Of a stretch of 10,361 nt of DNA, positions 5,002-10,361 are shown in pieces (positions within the stretch are counted from its first letter, which is position 1; each line of letters starts with the position of its first letter). Below the pieces are notes generated by a model, which did no database searches, was not told the DNA's origin, and worked only from the letters and a program-made list of their open reading frames with translations. The translations under genes and the position numbers were made by a program. The DNA is from Bifidobacterium breve (GTDB lineage Bacteria > Actinomycetota > Actinomycetes > S36-B12): assembly GCA_945885645.1 (NCBI GenBank), contig CAMCYV010000035.1, positions 1-10,361 on the forward strand, read 5' to 3'.

Positions 5002-6351
5002 ATGAGTCAAGGATTGGCCGGTTTTGTATTGAGTGAATCTTCACGAACCGCAATGGAAATTGATGTTGTCACCCTCACTCAGGAATTGATCAGAATTGAT
5101 TCAAGTAACTGGGGGGATTCACCCGAAACAATGGGTGAGGTCGAAGTTGCTGAGTATTGCGCCCACAGATTGCGCGAAGTTGGATATAACCCGCAGGTCT
5201 ATTCAACGACCTCTGATTCACGCAGGGGGGTTCACTTGCGAATCCCTGGTACAGACCCGAACGCTGGTGCACTCGTCGTGCATGGTCACCTTGACGTGGT
5301 GCCGGCAATTGCGGCTGACTGGACACACCCTCCATTTGGTGGAGAAATCCACGACGGCTTCATCTGGGGTCGCGGTGCTGTGGACATGAAAGACATGGAC
5401 GCCATGATTCTGGCGGTGCTACGCCAATGGGCCAGAGAGGGGATTAGGCCCCGGCGTGATTTGATCATTGCGTTCTTCCCGGATGAGGAAGCCGGTATGC
5501 ATCACGGATCCTCCTGGGTTGTCGCGAACCATCCGGAATTCTTTGCAGGTGCCACAGAAGCCATTGGGGAAGTAGGTGGATTCTCCATTACTGTTCACGA
5601 CGACTTGCGCTTATATCCAATTCAGACAGCAGAAAAAGGAATTCGCTGGCTCAGGCTTCGCGCTGCAGCCCGCGCGGGACATGGATCGATGATTCATACC
5701 GATAATGCCGTGACCGAGTTGGCACGTATTGTGACTCGGATCGGTGATCACAAATGGCCCGTTCGCCGGACACGAACCGTTGACGCATTTCTGGCGGAAC
5801 TTAGCGATGCTTACGGTGTCGAGATCGATGGAAGCGATACTGATGAGTTGGTGTCAAAGCTGGGCACATTGGGATTACTCGTTGGTGCAACGCTGCAAAA
5901 TACGTCGAATCCGACCATGTTGAATGCTGGATACAAAGTGAATGTGATTCCCTCTGAAGCCACCGCGTACGTGGACGGTCGGGTACTCCCAGGTTTCGAA
6001 AGTGAATTTGACCAAACTATCCGTGAACTCGTAGGTAAGCACATTGATGTTGAGTCGGTGAGTTCAGATATTGCCATTGAATCTTCGTTTGATACGGCAA
6101 CTTTTGATTTGATGGCCAGTGTCCTGCGCCATGAAGATTCTGGAGCACGTGCGGTTCCTTACATGATCTCAGGTGGAACTGATGCGAAGGCTCTGAGCAA
6201 AATCAGTATTGACTGCTACGGGTTCTCTCCGCTTCGGATGCCACCCGGACTTGATTATTGGCGTCTCTTCCATGGTGTCGACGAACGTGTACCCATCGAT
6301 GGGCTGCATTTTGGGGTCCGCGCCCTCGACCGTTTTTTACGTTCTGTGTAA
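5002..6351 (+). CDS. M20-family metallopeptidase / amidohydrolase (ArgE/DapE/carboxypeptidase type)
   Basis: Cytoplasmic di-zinc hydrolase cleaving an amide or peptide bond; exact substrate unknown. At 449 residues it has the full M20 catalytic set. His96 and Asp98 lie in HGHLDVVP. Asp128 in GRGAVDMKD bridges the metals. Glu162 (general base) and Glu163 lie in FPDEEAG. Glu190 is in the GEVGG position, and His424 in LFHGVDERV. The GHGSM segment (226-230) begins the dimerisation/lid domain, running to about residue 340. No signal peptide is present. The start at 5002 has a possible leaderless -10 upstream; ATG at 5053 would still keep every motif. The gene stands alone on the plus strand and converges on the DUF5703-like gene with 29 bp between their stops, where I see no terminator. 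Related actinobacterial enzymes are annotated as M20/M25/M40 peptidases without a proven substrate. Confidence 0.93.
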   Translation: MSQGLAGFVLSESSRTAMEIDVVTLTQELIRIDSSNWGDSPETMGEVEVAEYCAHRLREVGYNPQVYSTTSDSRRGVHLRIPGTDPNAGALVVHGHLDVVPAIAADWTHPPFGGEIHDGFIWGRGAVDMKDMDAMILAVLRQWAREGIRPRRDLIIAFFPDEEAGMHHGSSWVVANHPEFFAGATEAIGEVGGFSITVHDDLRLYPIQTAEKGIRWLRLRAAARAGHGSMIHTDNAVTELARIVTRIGDHKWPVRRTRTVDAFLAELSDAYGVEIDGSDTDELVSKLGTLGLLVGATLQNTSNPTMLNAGYKVNVIPSEATAYVDGRVLPGFESEFDQTIRELVGKHIDVESVSSDIAIESSFDTATFDLMASVLRHEDSGARAVPYMISGGTDAKALSKISIDCYGFSPLRMPPGLDYWRLFHGVDERVPIDGLHFGVRALDRFLRSV

Positions 6352-6380
6352 ATCGCGTTTGTTTGGGAAATGTCAGAAAG

Positions 6381-6587
6381 TCACAGTGCGCTCGTAACCC
6401 TGTACACCTTTCGGCGGAGCCGAACCTTTTTTCGCCCATCACGGAAAATCCTGGTTTGATCCAATTCCCAGCGTCCCCGTTCAGCCTTGAAAGTGAGCAA
6501 CTGACGAGTTTCTTCTCGGTCACTGTTTCGGGAGAAGTCAATTTCACGAAATTCCCAGATTGGTTCGGCGCGTTGTAAAGGACTCAT
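6381..6587 (-). CDS. DUF5703-like small protein, coupled to the aldo/keto reductase
   Basis: A 68-residue basic protein. The core WEFREIDFSR (11-20), LLTFKAERGRWELDQTRI and DGRKKVRLRRKVYR matches my memory of actinobacterial DUF5703 proteins, with their 'GHWEL...DG.R+VRLRRKI' pattern. Function is unknown in the family; no catalytic or membrane features are visible. The Arg/Lys-rich C-terminus might bind nucleic acid or an acidic partner, but that is a guess. The start ATG at 6587 overlaps the stop of the aldo/keto reductase gene in a 4-nt ATGA junction, the classic sign of translational coupling. A start at 6602 would add five residues and overlap more. Members are often found close to an M20 peptidase gene, as here, though in this window that gene is on the opposite strand. 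Confidence 0.72.
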   Translation of the reverse strand: MSPLQRAEPIWEFREIDFSRNSDREETRQLLTFKAERGRWELDQTRIFRDGRKKVRLRRKVYRVTSAL

Positions 6588-7567
6588 CGGCGCTGCGCCC
6601 AACCTGACTCGGGATAACTCATATGAGGTTCGGAAACGTCATTGAGCGCCATTGTTATTTCTTCGGGCAACTCAAGTTCCTCGGATCCCAATGCCATGAT
6701 CAGCTGAGTATTTGTTCTAGCCCCCAAAATAGGAGCAATGACACCCGGGCGATCGCGCAGCCACGCAAGAGCAACTTCTGCGGGGCTTGCGTCGAGACCT
6801 TGGGCGGCGGTTGCAAGCGCATCGACAATCCGCTTTGCCCGCTCGTCTGAATAAAAGTTGACAAACGCACTGGTGTCAGCGGATGCACCACGCGAGTCGA
6901 TCGGAATTGAATGGCGGTACTTCCCAGTGAGTACACCCCTGCCCAGCGGGGACCACGGCAAAATACCAATGCCAAGTGATTTGGATGCGGGGACAATTTC
7001 CCGTTCTACGCCGCGCTCAAGTAGTGAGTACTCCATCTGGGTCGTGATTAGTGGCACCGAGCCTAGCTTGGCCTGTTGCATGGTGCAGGCCCGCGCAGTT
7101 TGCCACCCCGAGTAATTAGATACCCCCGCGTAGCGAACCTTTCCCGAAGCAATCGCCGAGTCGACCGCCGATAGTGTCTCCTCAAGTGGCGTGTGCGAGT
7201 CCCATGCGTGCATTTGCCAAAGGTCGACATGCTCAACGTCAAGGCGTTTAAGGCTGCGTTCGAGTGCATCAAGGAGATGTCGACGGCTTGCATTGAATCG
7301 GCGCTCCGTATTGGGCATCGAGACCGCCTTGGTGGCCAAAACAATTGAGTCGCGACACTCGAATTCCTGAATGAGGGTCCCAAGCATTTCTTCACTCGCA
7401 CCCTCGCCGTAGACGTCGGCTGTGTCAATGAGGGTTCCACCGGCGTCGAGGAAGGCGGCCAGTTGATCGCGTGCGTCATATTCATCGGTTGCACGACCCC
7501 AGGTCATTGTGCCCAGCGCCAATCGCCCAACTCGAATCCCAGAATTACCCAGTGGCCTTTGCTGCAT
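6584..7567 (-). CDS. Aldo/keto reductase
   Basis: NADPH-dependent oxidoreductase of the aldo/keto reductase superfamily, a cytoplasmic TIM barrel, 327 residues, which is the usual length. The catalytic tetrad is complete: Asp48 and Tyr53 (in LIDTADVYGEG), Lys80 (LATKAV) and His120 (LWQMHAWD). Cofactor-site segments GKVRYAGVSNYSG (142-154), PWSPLGRGVLTGKY (204-217) and the C-terminal PILGARTNTQL (279-289) are present. Substrate cannot be read from the sequence; the closest general type is the YajO/AKR11-13-like oxidoreductases. It is first in a two-gene unit with the DUF5703-like gene, with which it shares an ATGA overlap. It is divergent from the LLM oxidoreductase across a 59 bp gap. TACGGT ends 6 nt before its ATG and no ribosome site is present, so leaderless translation is likely. 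Confidence 0.94.
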   Translation of the reverse strand: MQQRPLGNSGIRVGRLALGTMTWGRATDEYDARDQLAAFLDAGGTLIDTADVYGEGASEEMLGTLIQEFECRDSIVLATKAVSMPNTERRFNASRRHLLDALERSLKRLDVEHVDLWQMHAWDSHTPLEETLSAVDSAIASGKVRYAGVSNYSGWQTARACTMQQAKLGSVPLITTQMEYSLLERGVEREIVPASKSLGIGILPWSPLGRGVLTGKYRHSIPIDSRGASADTSAFVNFYSDERAKRIVDALATAAQGLDASPAEVALAWLRDRPGVIAPILGARTNTQLIMALGSEELELPEEITMALNDVSEPHMSYPESGWAQRR

Positions 7568-7573
7568 GGCACA

Positions 7574-7579
7574 ACCGTA
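7574..7579 (-). promoter_or_regulatory. Putative -10 element of the aldo/keto reductase gene (leaderless)
   Basis: Minus-strand TACGGT (TANNNT type) is followed by exactly 6 nt and the ATG at 7567. There is no Shine-Dalgarno sequence and no clear -35. It sits back to back with the LLM promoter candidate at 7615-7620. Confidence 0.4.
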
Positions 7580-7614
7580 GACCCATGGGCCAGAAAAGTG
7601 GGGAATGAAGGCCG

Positions 7615-7620
7615 TAGGCT
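7615..7620 (+). promoter_or_regulatory. Putative -10 element of the LLM oxidoreductase-uppP operon (leaderless)
   Basis: TAGGCT, a common actinobacterial -10 form, ends 6 nt before ATG 7627. No ribosome site intervenes. The -35 positions of this promoter and of the divergent one would overlap around 7592-7602, so one bound protein could affect both units. Confidence 0.45.
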
Positions 7621-7626
7621 AGCTCT

Positions 7627-8697
7627 ATGAAACTATCAGTCAACCTTGGATATTGGGGCGCGGGAAACGACGCGGACAATTTGGAAGTCGCTCGAGAGGC
7701 CGATCGTCTTGGCTATTCGTGCGTGTGGGCCGCTGAAGCTTATGGCTCAGATGCCGCAACGGTTCTCTCTTGGATTGCCGCCCAAACCAAGCAGATAGAT
7801 GTTGGTAGTGCCATATTCCAGATTCCCGGCCGAACGCCTGCAAATACCGCCATGACAGCCGCAACTCTGGACACACTTTCAGGTGGTCGTTTCCGACTTG
7901 GACTTGGAGTTTCAGGCCCACAGGTCTCCGAAGGCTGGCACGGGGTTCGTTTCACAAAGCCATTGCAGCGAACGCGCGAATACGTGGACATTGTGCGGAT
8001 GGCGCTCTCACGCCAACGGGTTCAGTACGACGGTGAATTTTTCACCCTGCCTTTGCCTGACGGTCCTGGGAAGGCACTTACGCTTACGGTTCATCCGGTT
8101 CGCGAAAACATCCCCATTTATTTGGCATCGATTGGCCCCAAGAACCTTGAGTTAACGGGTGAGATAGCTGACGGATGGCTCGCCATTTTCTTTTCGCCGG
8201 AGCATGCTGGTGAGCTCATGAAACCACTCATCGCTGGGCGCAAATTGTCGGGGAAAACAATGGAGGGCTTCGATGTTGTTCCCACTGTTCCTGTGGTTCC
8301 AGGAGCGAACGTCGAGGAGTGCGCGAACTATGTGCGCCCCTACGCAGCCCTCTACATCGGTGGCATGGGAGCAAGAGACAAGAACTTCTACAATCAACTT
8401 GCCACGCGCATGGGCTATGAAGAGGCGGCGATTGAAATTCAAGACCGCTATATGTCAAAAGACTACGCAGGTGCTGCGGCCGCTGTCCCGATGGAATTCA
8501 TCGACGCGACATCACTCATTGGACCGCCAGATCGAATCGCTAAACGCCTTCCCGCATATGCCGAAGCTGGCGTAACAAATCTCAGTGTGGCCTCTTTCGC
8601 CGGGACCCTGAAGGAGCGTGTGGGAACTCTGCATGTGATGAAGGAAGTTCTTAAGGGTTCTGGTTTGGGAGATCTGAATGCAAACGCCAGCGATTGA
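7627..8697 (+). CDS. LLM-class (luciferase-like) oxidoreductase, probably F420-dependent
   Basis: Flavin- or F420-dependent oxidoreductase of the bacterial luciferase-like superfamily, 356 residues, cytoplasmic TIM barrel. Family marks are LSVNLGYWGAG (3-13), AREADRLGYSCVWAAEAYGSDA (23-44), the GSAIFQIPGRTPANTAMTAATLDTLSGGRFRLGLGVSGPQ run (about 60-99), the HGVRFTKPLQRTREYVDIVR segment (105-124), IPIYLASIGPKNLELTGEIADGWL (161-184) and GPPDRIAKRLPAYAEAGVTNLSV (299-321). The pattern resembles the mycobacterial Rv3520c-type group, for which F420 is predicted. Substrate unknown. The stop codon overlaps the UppP start by one base (TGATG), so the two are co-translated. A metabolic link to the lipid carrier is not implied by sequence alone. 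Confidence 0.92.
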   Translation: MKLSVNLGYWGAGNDADNLEVAREADRLGYSCVWAAEAYGSDAATVLSWIAAQTKQIDVGSAIFQIPGRTPANTAMTAATLDTLSGGRFRLGLGVSGPQVSEGWHGVRFTKPLQRTREYVDIVRMALSRQRVQYDGEFFTLPLPDGPGKALTLTVHPVRENIPIYLASIGPKNLELTGEIADGWLAIFFSPEHAGELMKPLIAGRKLSGKTMEGFDVVPTVPVVPGANVEECANYVRPYAALYIGGMGARDKNFYNQLATRMGYEEAAIEIQDRYMSKDYAGAAAAVPMEFIDATSLIGPPDRIAKRLPAYAEAGVTNLSVASFAGTLKERVGTLHVMKEVLKGSGLGDLNANASD

Positions 8698-9527
8698 TGG
8701 AAATGACTTGGTTTGAGGCAATATTTTTAGGGGCTCTTCAAGGATTGACCGAGTTTCTTCCTATTTCTTCTTCAGCGCATCTTTTCATCTTTAGCCAGTT
8801 TTTCGGTTGGACAGACCCGGGGGCTGCTTTCACAGCAGTGAGTCAGATTGGTACCGAACTCGCTGTGATTGTGTACTTTTGGCGCGACATCCGGCGAATT
8901 GTGTCGACGTGGTTTCGCTCTCTAGCAAACCCGGCATTACGCAGTGACCTTGAGGCCCGAATGGGTTGGTACGTGATCGTTGGAACGATTCCAGTGGCGG
9001 TCCTTGGATTTACATTTTCAAGCCAGATTGAGACAACGGCTCGAAACCTCTATCTCGTGGCCACGATGTTAATTGTTTTTGGAGTTATTCTGGGCCTAGC
9101 GGACCGCTACGGTCGCAAAATCAAGTCAATTGATCGACTCAAGTTTCCCGATGCCATCGCATTTGGCTGTGGGCAGGCACTTGCGTTGATTCCTGGAGTG
9201 TCTCGATCTGGTGCAACTATCACGACCGGTTTAGCGCTGGGCTATAACAGGGTTGCCGCAACGCGATATGCGTTCTTGCTCGCAATTCCGGCGGTCATGG
9301 GTTCTGGACTTTATGAGGCGACAAAAATCTCCGAACAGCAAAATACGCAATGGGGCCAAACGATTCTCGCTACAGTTATTGCGTTTTTTGTTGGACTTGG
9401 CGTGATTGCATGGCTGCTTCGATGGTTAACCACACGTACCTACACACCATTTGTGATTTATCGGGTGATTCTCGGAGCTCTGGTCCTGGTGTTGCTGGCG
9501 ACCGGCACACTTACATCTGTGGGCTAA
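8697..9527 (+). CDS. uppP: Undecaprenyl-diphosphate phosphatase (UppP/BacA)
   Basis: Integral membrane phosphatase that removes a phosphate from undecaprenyl diphosphate, recycling the lipid carrier for peptidoglycan and other wall polymers; it can confer bacitracin tolerance. It is 276 residues with many hydrophobic helices, the usual size. The catalytic (E/Q)xxxE motif is Gln15-Gly-Leu-Thr-Glu19, followed by FLPISSSAHL with His28. The second motif PGVSRSG (166-172) contains the essential Arg170. The internal segments GWYVIVGTIPVAVLG and GLALGYNRVAATRYAFLLAIP also fit. ATG 8697 shares one base with the LLM stop (TGATG), arguing for translational coupling; ATG 8703 is an alternative. No Shine-Dalgarno sequence sits at normal distance. 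Its stop overlaps that of the convergent CorA gene, leaving no room for a terminator between them. Confidence 0.96.
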   Translation: MEMTWFEAIFLGALQGLTEFLPISSSAHLFIFSQFFGWTDPGAAFTAVSQIGTELAVIVYFWRDIRRIVSTWFRSLANPALRSDLEARMGWYVIVGTIPVAVLGFTFSSQIETTARNLYLVATMLIVFGVILGLADRYGRKIKSIDRLKFPDAIAFGCGQALALIPGVSRSGATITTGLALGYNRVAATRYAFLLAIPAVMGSGLYEATKISEQQNTQWGQTILATVIAFFVGLGVIAWLLRWLTTRTYTPFVIYRVILGALVLVLLATGTLTSVG

Positions 9528-10361
9528 AGCCAACCGCTTTTCTTGAACGCACGAAAGAGAAGGCTGCAGGTGGTACCCATAAAGGCCAAAACAATGTAGT
9601 AGCCATACTCGAATTTGAGCTCAGGCATGTTTTCGAAATTCATCCCGAAAATTCCCGCAGTTAGAGTTGGTACTGCAGCAATCGCAACCCAAGCCGAAAT
9701 CTTCCGCATATCCGTGTTTTGCTTGAGGTCCTGCAGAGCGGTTGATGCCATGAGCATTGTTAGTAGCGCGTTGTCGGTGCTTTCTACAACGTCATTGACA
9801 CGGAGAATGTGATCGCCTATGTCGGCGAAAAATGGTTCTAACTCTTTTGGAATAGACTCATATGTTTCATTGGAAAATTTCTGGGCGGCGTTAACCAGGG
9901 GTGCAGCGGCTTGGCTGACCGCGATATTTTCGCGTTTGAGTAGATAGATATTCTTTGTTGTAAGTGCCGTGGGCTGCATTGAAAAAACATCTTGCTCTAT
10001 TACGCGCATGTCTTCATGAACATCTTCAGATACCGCGAGATAGGTGTCAACCGTGATGTCCATAACGGCATACAGAACGGCAAGTGGCCCATGCTTTCTC
10101 AATCGTTCATCATGAGACATTCTTTTGCGTACATTTGTAAGGTCTCCAGCAACGCCGTACCGGACAGTGATCGCGAACCAGTCGCCAACGAATACTGAAG
10201 TCTGTCCCGTTGAGACTTCACGGGTAGTCGCGTCGTATGACAATGTCTTGAGTAAGGCAAAGCCTTCACCGTTACTCAACTCAAATTTTGCGCGCTGGGC
10301 AAGATTGGCTGCATCTTCGACGTCGAGTGGCTCGAGTGCAAAAAGTTCAGTTACCAACGAC
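9524..10361 (-). CDS. CorA-family magnesium/divalent cation channel (partial, N-terminus off the right edge)
   Basis: Inner-membrane pentameric channel for Mg2+ (Co2+ and Ni2+ in some members). About 278 residues are visible; members are usually 320-370 long, so the first 50-80 residues lie beyond the window. The frame is open to the edge, and the TTG at 10357 is internal rather than the true start. Visible features are the cytoplasmic segment LEPLDVEDAANLAQRAKFE, the block VFVGDWFAITVRYG, long soluble helices, and two membrane helices near the C-terminus. The first helix ends in the selectivity motif GMN (GIFGMNFENMPEL); the second is YYIVLAFMGTTCSLLFRAF, followed by the basic KKSGWL end. 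The block that commonly reads VRHG reads VRYG here. The promoter is outside the window. Confidence 0.94.
   Translation of the reverse strand, partial: SLVTELFALEPLDVEDAANLAQRAKFELSNGEGFALLKTLSYDATTREVSTGQTSVFVGDWFAITVRYGVAGDLTNVRKRMSHDERLRKHGPLAVLYAVMDITVDTYLAVSEDVHEDMRVIEQDVFSMQPTALTTKNIYLLKRENIAVSQAAAPLVNAAQKFSNETYESIPKELEPFFADIGDHILRVNDVVESTDNALLTMLMASTALQDLKQNTDMRKISAWVAIAAVPTLTAGIFGMNFENMPELKFEYGYYIVLAFMGTTCSLLFRAFKKSGWL

Overview
The window looks like chromosomal DNA from an actinobacterium of moderate GC, judged by eye at about 50 %. Markers are a small DUF5703-type protein, an F420-type LLM oxidoreductase, an actinobacterial acyl-ACP desaturase, a twin-arginine carbonic anhydrase and start sites that fit leaderless transcription. 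A planktonic, moderate-GC lineage is possible, but the sequence does not fix the genus. Most of the content is ordinary metabolism and envelope maintenance. I see no integrase, transposase, CRISPR array, toxin-antitoxin pair or defence cassette, and no clear new multi-gene system.

Layout. 1-524 (-) is the 5' part of an enoyl-CoA hydratase/isomerase cut by the left edge. Divergent to it, 640-2144 (+) carries a LapA-like two-helix membrane protein, an acyl-ACP desaturase and a small unknown gene overlapping the desaturase 3' end. 2148-2214 (-) is a decayed tRNA-Leu relic. 2414-4712 (+) holds an orphan membrane-tethered TAXI-type solute-binding protein, a ~300 bp non-coding gap and an exported beta-carbonic anhydrase. 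4741-4788 holds two perfect inverted DnaA-box sequences that could also be a terminator hairpin. An intact tRNA-Leu(GAG) with a good promoter follows (4798-4881, -). 5002-6351 (+) is an M20 metallopeptidase. It converges on a minus-strand pair, an aldo/keto reductase and a DUF5703-like protein joined by a 4-nt overlap. Divergent to that pair, 7627-9527 (+) encodes an LLM oxidoreductase translationally coupled to UppP, the undecaprenyl-diphosphate phosphatase. UppP meets a partial CorA-family Mg2+ channel (-) tail to tail, with overlapping stop codons.

How the genes relate. Fatty-acid chemistry (crotonase, desaturase), redox enzymes (aldo/keto reductase, LLM), envelope lipid-carrier recycling (UppP), and ion or CO2 handling (CorA, carbonic anhydrase) sit as short independent transcription units. 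The points most worth a second look are the tRNA-Leu relic paired with the intact tRNA 2.66 kb away, the inverted DnaA boxes beside that tRNA, the recurring TANNNT-like hexamer 6-8 nt before start codons, and the TAXI protein with no permease nearby.
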